Source: Melioribacteraceae bacterium | GTDB lineage: Bacteria > Bacteroidota > Ignavibacteria > Ignavibacteriales > Melioribacteraceae | Direction of reading: 5' to 3' | Assembly: GCA_026987055.1 (NCBI GenBank) | Contig: JALSNL010000032.1 | Location: forward strand, 1 to 5,473 | Length of the DNA stretch: 5,473 nt | Shown here: piece by piece, positions 1-5,473 of the stretch | Layout: each line of letters opens with the position of its first letter | Numbering within the stretch: position 1 is the first letter of the stretch | The notes under the pieces: model-generated | Seen by the model: the letters and a program-made list of their open reading frames with translations, nothing else | Told to the model about the DNA's origin: nothing | Databases searched by the model: none | Position numbers and translations under genes: made by a program

Positions 1-66
1 CCGTTTTTATATGTTTTAATTTGTTAACAATATTATTATACTTATAGAAAACTTTAAGAGGTTAAT

Positions 67-138
67 ATGACTAAATCCAACCACAAATTATTTTCATTTC
101 TAATTATCATTTTTGTATTAACTCAAAATTTATCAGCT
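67..138 (+). other. Signal peptide of the T9SS cargo protein
   Basis: Residues 1-24 have a Lys/His-containing n-region (MTKSNHK), a hydrophobic core rich in Leu, Ile and Phe, and an LSA-Q Sec-type cleavage site. There is no cysteine after the core, so this is a type I signal and not a lipoprotein signal. It fits the first (Sec) step of type IX export. Confidence 0.85.
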
Positions 139-2943
139 CAAAATAAAAAAGGTGAAATGCAGGAAATAAAAGAATTGTTTATGCGGAGTAACAATATTCG
201 CACAATACTATATAACTACGGTTCCGTAAGTGCTCCCGGAGCTTTGGCGGATGTTAAAGATTTTGTGTGGAACGGTTTGGGTTATATGTATGAGTTCGGA
301 ACATTGATTGGTGCGGAAGTTGTAAATAGTAACGAAGATACTTTACATATTGTAAGCGATTCTTTTGTTTCATCACGCGATGGTGATTATAATTCCGAAC
401 ATAATATTAAGTGGGGCTGGTTACCGGAAGCAGGATTTTCCAATAGTAATTCAGATAAAATTGCCAATAGAAAAGATAAATCCTCTTGGTCTGAATTATG
501 GAACGATTGGCCAAATGAATATGGAACGCAAGATACAATTGGACTAAACGAAGCTTACTATAAAATGAACGACTTTACAAATGCGGAATTTAATTATTAT
601 CCGTTTATTTCCGATACAACAAAGCGCGGTCTCGGTGTTAGTGCAACTGTAAGAATTTACCAATTCGGTGGCGGAATGAAAGATGCTTTAATATTAAAGT
701 ATTTTATTAAAAATGAAAGCGACAAAGATTTGAACAAAGTTTATTTCGGTTTTTTCGGTGATCCGCATATCGGAGGTGTTGGCGATGCTAACGATGACAG
801 AGTTCACATTTTTAATTCGCCATCTTTTAATAATTTGGTTAAAAACACAATTTACTTATGGGATGATGATTTTTCCGGCAGAGCAGGTAAACGCCCCGGT
901 TATTTATCATTTAAGTTTTTGGAAACACCGGATAGTAACGGTTTAACATCGTTTAATGTAATGCAATGGTCGGATTATCATAATGTTCCTAAGAACGATT
1001 CGTTAATGTGGAGTAATTTTACAGGCGGAAAAGATACGTCTAATTATCTTTATAATAATAAAGGTGATAATGTAATTGATTTCGGAACCGGACCGTTTAC
1101 TTTACTAAAAGGGGAAACAAAAGTTATAAAACTTGCAGTCTTTCTTTCACATAATTTTGATGACATTATAAATGATGCAAAATATATTTCACTGCATCAT
1201 AATTGGGATACAGTCAATAATAAATTCGGCGAAAGTACCGGAAATCCGAACTATAAAGTACAATTGAAATCTATTCCGAATTCAATAAACGGGAACAATG
1301 AAATTACTTGGAATTATTCCGGAAGCAACCCGGACGCAAAAATCTTTTTGGAATATTCCTACAACAAAGGAAAAGATTGGATTCCTCTTGCATTCGATTT
1401 GAACGCAAGTGATAGTTTTATATGGAACACAAACCAAGTAAAAGACGGAGTTAATTATATGCTTAGGATTGTTGCTTATGATAAAAACAATCCGAAAGAT
1501 TACTACTATAATAATTCCGCCGGTAGATTTACAATTAATAATCCGAATAAAAATGCGCAACCGGAATTGGATATGAATTTAGCTTTAGCAGATTCAACAA
1601 TTTCTTCTTCACCGTTAAAAATAAAATGGATTTCGGAAGATGCCGATAACCGGAAACTGCAAATTAAACTTGAATATTCTTATCATAAATACGGCAGTTA
1701 TAATCAAATAATAAATAAGGAATTTACCAACGGAGAAAATTCTTATAATTGGGATATTAAAAATTTACCTAACACAAAAAAATGTTTTGTGAAAATTACG
1801 GCTTCCGATGGAAACAAAGATACAGTTTTGATAAGTGATTCGTTTTCAATTAATATCTTTAAAACTCGGTTTAGCAACGCACACATAAAAACATACAGAG
1901 GAAACGCAACACCGGAAATTACTATTCAAACAATTGACGAAGCACAATTAACAAATGATGAGTACAACATACTTTTTCACGTAAGTAACAACAATAAAAC
2001 ATTCGATATTAAAAACATAACACAAAACAAGGAATTGATTTCCGGTTATCCGGTAAACGATTCAATATCAACTCCGGAAATTGACGGAATGAAAATTACT
2101 ATTAAAGATTCGGGAAACGATATTGATTACAATAAAACAAGATACGTTGGAAGCAATTCGTCATTCAAATACAAAATTGAATTTCCGCCGGTTATGGGAA
2201 ATCCCAAAATAAAAATTGACGATGATTATTTAATTGTTTTTAACAATATGGATACACTTTCCAACGGAAGCTGGGCTGAGCCGCAAACATTTAATACACA
2301 ACTTGGTAACGTACAAGCTCCTTTTAATTTTTGGAATATTAAAGGAAACGCTCCGGATTTTTCTTATAAAGAACAAGCCACTTTTGTTTTATACGAACCG
2401 CTGGAAAGCAAAAAAAATAACGGACAATGGGATAAAGGTGAATACATCATTCTTCAACCGCAAGGCGCAACCGATACCAGAACAAGTTATCAAATATATT
2501 TGGATATAGAAAACGGAAATTATCCTGCTTCCGGCGATAGTCTTTATATAATAACTTACAACCAAATAGAAGATAACGATGAATTCCGTTTTAGTCCCGA
2601 TAGTAATTTTGTAGTTGATGTTTTGGATAATAAAATTAGCAACAAGTTTATTCTTGAACAAAATTATCCTAATCCTTTTAATCCCGAAACTACAATACAA
2701 TATAACATTCCTTTCTCGAAAGAGGTGTACGGTATGTTTAAAAACAAAAATAACGGAACGAATGTACAATTAAAAGTATATGATGTACTTGGCAGGGAAG
2801 TGGCAACACTTGTTAATGCTTTTCAAAAACCCGGCAATTATAAAGTACAATTTAATGCTACCAAGCTTTCCGCCGGAGTTTACTATTACAGAATTAAAAT
2901 TGGCAACTTTATAAGGGTAAAAAAAATGATTTATTTAAAATGA
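67..2943 (+). CDS. Secreted multi-domain protein with T9SS type A C-terminal sorting domain, function unknown
   Basis: This is a complete 958-residue gene. The ATG at 67 is preceded by an AAGAGG ribosome binding site (56-61), and a signal peptide follows at once: basic start, hydrophobic residues 8-19, likely cleavage after LSA (A24|Q25). Residues about 30-380 are rich in Trp, Tyr, Asn and Asp and match no enzyme family I recognise. Residues about 395-492 and 500-600 are two Ig/FN3-like modules that align with each other. Residues about 605-855 look like further beta-rich extracellular sequence. Residues about 858-958 form the type IX sorting domain: NYPNPFNPETTIQYNIP (866-882), LKVYDVLGREVATLV (902-916), GVYYYRI (937-943) and terminal KKMIYLK. 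In known T9SS cargo this domain directs export across the outer membrane and is removed at the surface, often with attachment to the cell. The protein is therefore inferred to be released or surface-bound. I see no catalytic motif, and an adhesin or structural role is only a guess. Confidence 0.9.
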   Translation: MTKSNHKLFSFLIIIFVLTQNLSAQNKKGEMQEIKELFMRSNNIRTILYNYGSVSAPGALADVKDFVWNGLGYMYEFGTLIGAEVVNSNEDTLHIVSDSFVSSRDGDYNSEHNIKWGWLPEAGFSNSNSDKIANRKDKSSWSELWNDWPNEYGTQDTIGLNEAYYKMNDFTNAEFNYYPFISDTTKRGLGVSATVRIYQFGGGMKDALILKYFIKNESDKDLNKVYFGFFGDPHIGGVGDANDDRVHIFNSPSFNNLVKNTIYLWDDDFSGRAGKRPGYLSFKFLETPDSNGLTSFNVMQWSDYHNVPKNDSLMWSNFTGGKDTSNYLYNNKGDNVIDFGTGPFTLLKGETKVIKLAVFLSHNFDDIINDAKYISLHHNWDTVNNKFGESTGNPNYKVQLKSIPNSINGNNEITWNYSGSNPDAKIFLEYSYNKGKDWIPLAFDLNASDSFIWNTNQVKDGVNYMLRIVAYDKNNPKDYYYNNSAGRFTINNPNKNAQPELDMNLALADSTISSSPLKIKWISEDADNRKLQIKLEYSYHKYGSYNQIINKEFTNGENSYNWDIKNLPNTKKCFVKITASDGNKDTVLISDSFSINIFKTRFSNAHIKTYRGNATPEITIQTIDEAQLTNDEYNILFHVSNNNKTFDIKNITQNKELISGYPVNDSISTPEIDGMKITIKDSGNDIDYNKTRYVGSNSSFKYKIEFPPVMGNPKIKIDDDYLIVFNNMDTLSNGSWAEPQTFNTQLGNVQAPFNFWNIKGNAPDFSYKEQATFVLYEPLESKKNNGQWDKGEYIILQPQGATDTRTSYQIYLDIENGNYPASGDSLYIITYNQIEDNDEFRFSPDSNFVVDVLDNKISNKFILEQNYPNPFNPETTIQYNIPFSKEVYGMFKNKNNGTNVQLKVYDVLGREVATLVNAFQKPGNYKVQFNATKLSAGVYYYRIKIGNFIRVKKMIYLK
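1249..1866 (+). repeat. Two tandem Ig/FN3-like modules inside the T9SS cargo protein
   Basis: Residues about 395-492 and 500-600 share an ordered set of landmarks: a Trp (W415 / W521), the string LEYSY (428-432 / 535-539), a second Trp (W453 / W562) and an A-x-D or A-S-D turn followed by Asn (470-474 / 579-583). Spacings agree to within two residues, and the period is about 107 residues. The pattern resembles extracellular beta-sandwich modules with a 'leYS.dgg..W' strand. The copies have diverged too far to be visible as a DNA repeat. Confidence 0.65.
2638..2940 (+). other. T9SS type A sorting domain (C-terminal)
   Basis: Residues about 858-958 contain the three expected strands of the family: the Pro/Asn-rich NYPNPFNP element, the LKVYDVLGREVATLV strand and the SAGVYYYRI...KKMIYLK end. 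The strand after YNIP is followed by an extra loop (about residues 884-899, rich in Lys, Asn and Gly) before the LKVYDVLG strand. The domain is intact to the stop codon. Confidence 0.92.
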
Positions 2944-3024
2944 TATCCGGAATAACTTAGTAACTATGGAATAAAAATTTTATTTTTAAGTTCACAAATA
3001 ATAATTATTGTTGAATAAAATTCC

Positions 3025-3028
3025 GGAG
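3025..3028 (+). promoter_or_regulatory. Ribosome binding site that fixes the superoxide reductase start
   Basis: A GGAG core lies nine bases before the ATG at 3038. The frame is open further upstream to a TTG at 3008, but that start would put the GGAG inside the gene and add ten residues (MLNKIPEKTQ) without a similar site before it. The ATG is therefore preferred. Confidence 0.75.
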
Positions 3029-3037
3029 AAGACTCAA

Positions 3038-3415
3038 ATGAAAATTAACAGATATCAAGACATATCGGAAATTGAAAAGGAAGCAAAAAAAGATTATATC
3101 GATCGTCATTCCGCTTTTGTACATTGCGCATCAAGTGCAAAAAAAGGTGAAAAGTTCACAGTTAAAGTTAAAGTAGGTGATGAATACGCACATCCTGATG
3201 ATTTCGATCATTACATTGCTTACGTTCAATTATGGGACGGCGAAACATTTTTAGCTCAAGCTAATTTCACTGCAGGAATGTTAGGTTCCATGGCCGGACA
3301 CGTAGAAGTTGATTTCAATTTAGTTCCAACCAAAAAAATGAAATTAACCGCAATGGCTTATTGCACAAAACACGGATTGTGGCAAAGTGATGAAGTTGTT
3401 GTGGAAGTAAGTTAA
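3038..3415 (+). CDS. Superoxide reductase-like protein (neelaredoxin / class II SORL type)
   Basis: The 125-residue product matches one-iron superoxide reductases, which reduce superoxide to hydrogen peroxide without releasing oxygen, usually with electrons from rubredoxin. All five protein ligands of the Fe(His)4(Cys) centre can be placed: H24, H52 (in AHPDDFDH), H58, C109 and H112 (in YCTKHGLW), with family spacing H-x5-H and C-x2-H. The length is close to the roughly 124 residues of archaeal one-iron enzymes. There is no N-terminal desulforedoxin domain, so it is not a two-iron desulfoferrodoxin. The usual Glu-Lys-His segment before the first His ligand reads Asp22-Arg23-His24. No signal peptide is visible, so a cytoplasmic location is expected. 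It starts 94 bases after the large T9SS gene, with no obvious terminator between, so read-through is possible but a functional link is not implied. No rubredoxin or rubrerythrin gene is in view. The family is clear; activity is inferred. Confidence 0.88.
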   Translation: MKINRYQDISEIEKEAKKDYIDRHSAFVHCASSAKKGEKFTVKVKVGDEYAHPDDFDHYIAYVQLWDGETFLAQANFTAGMLGSMAGHVEVDFNLVPTKKMKLTAMAYCTKHGLWQSDEVVVEVS

Positions 3416-3438
3416 TTTTTAATTTTTTATCAATTACA

Positions 3439-3474
3439 AAAAAGGTTGCCTAAATAATTTTAAGCAACCTTTTT
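3439..3474. terminator. Bidirectional intrinsic terminator between convergent genes
   Basis: AAAAAGGTTGC (3439-3449) pairs perfectly with GCAACCTTTTT (3464-3474) around a 14-base AT-rich loop. The GC-containing core is GGTTGC/GCAACC. On the forward strand the stem ends in a T run after the superoxide reductase gene; on the reverse strand the A tract becomes a T run after the lipoprotein gene. It lies 23 bases after the forward stop and 36 bases from the reverse stop, as expected for a shared terminator. Confidence 0.85.
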
Positions 3475-3510
3475 GTTTTGTAGAAAAATAATTTCTGATT
3501 TGTTACTAAT

Positions 3511-4563
3511 CTATTTTGTGATATTGTAAATTTGTTCAATTTCAGTTGATGATAAAGCTTCATTAAATATTGCAATATCATCAATAATTCCTTTAAATGC
3601 ATATCTTGATATAGCACCGCCGTAAGTACCGATAAATAAATCCGAATCATAATTACCGATTGTTGCATTGGTAACGTTGGAATTATCTAATTTCCCGTTT
3701 ATATAAATTTTCATTTCATAACCATCCCAAACAGCAACCAAAAAATACCACTGGTTATCGTTTAGAGCTAATTTACTATTAACAACTTTCCTGTGCTCTT
3801 GCCATAAACCTTGATCATTAATACCAAAACCTGCTTTCGCTGAATCTTTGCTAATACCTAAAGAATATTCCCTATTATTATATCTATCACCTTTGTAAAT
3901 AATTGTCTTGTTTTTTGAATCTTCTTTTTTCATCCAAACAGCAAGTGTAAGTTTTTGATCTGATGGAGTTAACGAATTATCATCTGTTACTCTTATATAA
4001 TCATCAATACCGTCAAAATAATATGCGCTATTTTTATTTCCGAATCTATCTTCCGTTAGTTGTGCTCCGTAAACAACGCCATTATTTTTATAACCGCTAT
4101 AGTCTTTTGCATTACCATAAAACGGATAAAATGCTACAAGACTTTTCTTATACCCTTCTCCAAAAGAAATATTGAATTCCAAATCATTGGTGTTCTTATT
4201 CAACTTTAAAAATAACGTAATATTAAAATCGGGTCGTATAACAATATCGGTTCCCCCAGAATAAACAATTTCATTATCTTTATTAAATATTTTTGCATCA
4301 ACGTGCCATACTCCAACCGGTAAACCGTTAGAAGATATTGTAGATGTAGCATTACCGGTTAGGTTCAAAGTTTTTTGTATTGTCTCATATCCATCACGTT
4401 TTAAAATAACAACAAGCTTATTTAGTTCTTTTGAATAACTAACTTTCTCCACAGATATTGAAATACTTCCTTGATCGGCGGTTGGGATATTAACAACTTT
4501 TTCACTAATACATGCAGTAAATAGAAAAGCAAAACTTAGCAAGTAGAGAAATATTGATTTCAT
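3511..4563 (-). CDS. Lipoprotein with C-terminal LamG/concanavalin A-like jelly-roll domain
   Basis: This is a complete 350-residue gene on the reverse strand. The start ATG (4561-4563) has an AAGGA site ten bases upstream (4574-4578). Residues 1-18 are a lipoprotein signal: MKS, a hydrophobic Leu/Phe core, then LFTAC with Cys18 as the likely lipidated residue; Phe at -3 makes the lipobox slightly atypical. Residues about 30-122 form a small beta-rich domain with a 'LPVGVWHVDAKIF' strand that resembles Ig/transthyretin-like modules. Residues about 141-348 match the LamG-like (Laminin_G_3) jelly-roll: LVAFYPFYGNAKDYSG (142-157), YYFDGIDDYI (181-190), Trp210, the WYFLVAVWDG strand (272-281), IYINGKLD (286-293) and the closing IIDDIAIFNEALSSTEI (326-342). 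Such domains commonly bind glycans or other surface ligands, but none can be named here. It follows the flippase gene on the same strand after 141 bases and ends at the shared terminator. Confidence 0.88.
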   Translation of the reverse strand: MKSIFLYLLSFAFLFTACISEKVVNIPTADQGSISISVEKVSYSKELNKLVVILKRDGYETIQKTLNLTGNATSTISSNGLPVGVWHVDAKIFNKDNEIVYSGGTDIVIRPDFNITLFLKLNKNTNDLEFNISFGEGYKKSLVAFYPFYGNAKDYSGYKNNGVVYGAQLTEDRFGNKNSAYYFDGIDDYIRVTDDNSLTPSDQKLTLAVWMKKEDSKNKTIIYKGDRYNNREYSLGISKDSAKAGFGINDQGLWQEHRKVVNSKLALNDNQWYFLVAVWDGYEMKIYINGKLDNSNVTNATIGNYDSDLFIGTYGGAISRYAFKGIIDDIAIFNEALSSTEIEQIYNITK

Positions 4564-4623
4564 AATTTAATTATCCTTATTCTCATTAAAAAATATATAT
4601 AAATTTATACTTAAATATTTTAA

Positions 4624-4703
4624 AAAACAATGACCAACAACACATATAGCAATCCGGATGTAAAAATTAATAGTTGTCAAAAATTTATAAAACAATGCAA
4701 CAA
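4624..4703. repeat. Imperfect direct repeat in the gap upstream of the lipoprotein gene
   Basis: AAAACAATG followed by CAACAA occurs twice, at 4624-4640 (with two extra bases, AC, between the halves) and at 4689-4703 (halves adjacent; the last base just precedes the flippase stop codon complement). The copies begin 65 bases apart. Read on the reverse strand, each is a TTGTTG...CATTGTTTT element followed by AT-rich DNA leading towards the lipoprotein start. It could be part of a promoter or operator, or chance similarity in AT-rich sequence. The rest of this 141-base gap shows no gene and no clear terminator. Confidence 0.4.
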
Positions 4704-4704
4704 A

Positions 4705-5473
4705 CTATTTTAACTTAATTTTTTTAATATTTTCTTTCCACTTAAAAGGATTTTTCCAAACATTCCATATTTCTTTAATTCGTTCCAATTCCACTTCTTC
4801 AAAAAAGTTTAACCGATGTAAAACAAAAGGGAATGAAATCAAAAGAAGTAATTTTAATAAAACCGTATAATAAATTTTTAATTCGTTGGTAAATGAAGAA
4901 ACAAAAACAATTGTTAAACCGAGAGCTACAACTATAAAAACCTTTTTAATTTCATACGGAATGAAATAATGTTTTTGTGCAATGTTATAAAATATAATTA
5001 AGGAAATTATTCTTGCAATTAAAGTTGCAACGGCGGCTCCCATTGTTTCCCAATGAGGAATAAAAAGTACATTAAGCAAAATATTTATCAGACTAATACC
5101 AACAACAACAATTGCAATTATTCCGGTTTTTTTTGCAATGCTTAATCCATTTAAAGATATATCTTTTAAAATTCCCAAAAATATTGTAAAAGCAATAACG
5201 GGAACAAGTTTGCTTGCCGGCCAATAGTCTTTGTTTTTTGCAACAAGCTCAATAATTTCTTTCCCGAAAAGTGAAAAGAACAAAACAAAAATCATTACAC
5301 CAAAAGCCAAGTACGTCATAATTTTTGAATAAAAGCGTCCGTTGTTGGGTTTATCTATATATTGATAAATTAAAGGAGTAACCGCCATCATCACGGATGA
5401 ATATATTAAAACTCTTATTGTGTTTGACAATCGATATGCAAGAGAATATAATCCTACATCCGAAGTTGTAGTC
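4705..5473 (-). CDS. Polysaccharide/O-antigen flippase of the MOP superfamily, C-terminal part (cut by window edge)
   Basis: The reading frame stays open from the stop at 4705-4707 to the right edge, giving at least 255 residues. The first visible residues, TTTSDVGLYSLAYRLSN, are typical of the middle of Wzx-like transporters, so the real start lies outside the window and the TTG at 5428-5430 is not a start. Several hydrophobic membrane segments follow. The region 'LINILLNVLFIPHWETMGAAVATLIARI' (split here around residues GISLINILLNVLFIPHW and GAAVATLIARI) is the family's late-helix pattern of LN..LIP..G..GAA.ATL. Two more membrane segments come next, then a cytoplasmic, Lys-rich tail ending KKIKLK. 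Members of this family flip undecaprenyl-linked sugar repeat units across the inner membrane for O-antigen, capsule or exopolysaccharide assembly. The substrate cannot be told from this part. Full members are usually 400-500 residues, so roughly half is missing. Confidence 0.87.
   Translation of the reverse strand, partial: TTTSDVGLYSLAYRLSNTIRVLIYSSVMMAVTPLIYQYIDKPNNGRFYSKIMTYLAFGVMIFVLFFSLFGKEIIELVAKNKDYWPASKLVPVIAFTIFLGILKDISLNGLSIAKKTGIIAIVVVGISLINILLNVLFIPHWETMGAAVATLIARIISLIIFYNIAQKHYFIPYEIKKVFIVVALGLTIVFVSSFTNELKIYYTVLLKLLLLISFPFVLHRLNFFEEVELERIKEIWNVWKNPFKWKENIKKIKLK

Noticed and set aside
1..66. Promoter for the large secreted-protein gene (TTTG at 20-23, TATACT at 37-42)
   Set aside because: The boxes are not at workable spacing for either a sigma-70-type or a Bacteroidota-type (TTTG / TAnnTTTG) promoter; only the AAGAGG ribosome binding site is convincing.
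2389..2769. Reverse-strand open frame of 126 codons inside the large secreted-protein gene
   Set aside because: It lies wholly opposite a well-supported gene, has no recognisable domain, and its composition (Ile, Phe and Val rich) is what the complement of this AT-rich coding sequence would give. The same applies to the reverse frame at 1282-1560.
2991..3021. TTCACA and TAAAAT as a promoter for the superoxide reductase gene
   Set aside because: The spacer is 19 bases and the implied start of transcription would fall on the ribosome binding site, so it would not give a translatable leader.
3008..3037. TTG start adding ten residues to the superoxide reductase
   Set aside because: The ATG at 3038 has a GGAG nine bases upstream, while the TTG has no comparable site, and the length from the ATG fits the family.
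2944..3037. Terminator after the large secreted-protein gene
   Set aside because: The gap is AT-rich with only weak A/T inverted repeats (around 2970-2988) and no GC-containing stem followed by a T run.
3450..3668. Reverse-strand 72-codon frame near the terminator
   Set aside because: It overlaps the well-supported lipoprotein gene in another frame and runs into the terminator loop; no family resemblance.
3963..4175. Forward-strand 70-codon frame inside the lipoprotein gene
   Set aside because: Antisense to the LamG domain coding sequence, with no plausible ribosome binding site or domain.
5428..5430. TTG as the start of the flippase gene
   Set aside because: The frame is open to the window edge and the upstream residues (SDVGLYSLAYR) are typical of the flippase family, so this codon is an internal Leu.

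Overview
This AT-rich window most likely comes from a bacterium of the Ignavibacteriota/Bacteroidota (Chlorobi) side of the FCB group. The strongest evidence is the C-terminus of the first gene. It carries an 'NYPNPFNP...' strand, an 'LKVYDVLGREVATLV' strand and a final 'KKMIYLK', a form of the type IX secretion (T9SS) type A sorting domain especially common in Ignavibacteria. This assignment is inferred from sequence style, not from a marker gene.

Layout from left to right: (1) a complete forward gene (67-2943) for a 958-residue secreted, multi-domain beta-rich protein with a signal peptide, an unassigned N-terminal half, two tandem Ig/FN3-like modules and the T9SS sorting domain; (2) a short forward gene (3038-3415) for a one-iron superoxide reductase-like protein; (3) a bidirectional hairpin terminator (about 3439-3474) between convergent genes; (4) a reverse gene (3511-4563) for a lipoprotein with a LamG/concanavalin-A-like jelly-roll domain; (5) a 141-base AT-rich gap containing an imperfect direct repeat; (6) the C-terminal part of a reverse-strand polysaccharide/lipid-linked oligosaccharide flippase (4705 to beyond the right edge).

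Three of the four genes act at the cell envelope: a T9SS cargo, a surface or periplasmic lipoprotein with a lectin-like fold, and a glycan flippase. The fourth is a probably cytoplasmic oxidative-stress enzyme typical of anaerobes and microaerophiles. The flippase suggests that a surface-glycan locus continues to the right. I see no sign that the four genes form one pathway.

I found no tRNA, rRNA, CRISPR array, insertion sequence or phage gene, and no convincing undescribed multi-gene system. The most interesting points are the altered active-site loop of the superoxide reductase (Asp-Arg-His where Glu-Lys-His is usual) and the uncharacterised N-terminal half of the large secreted protein.
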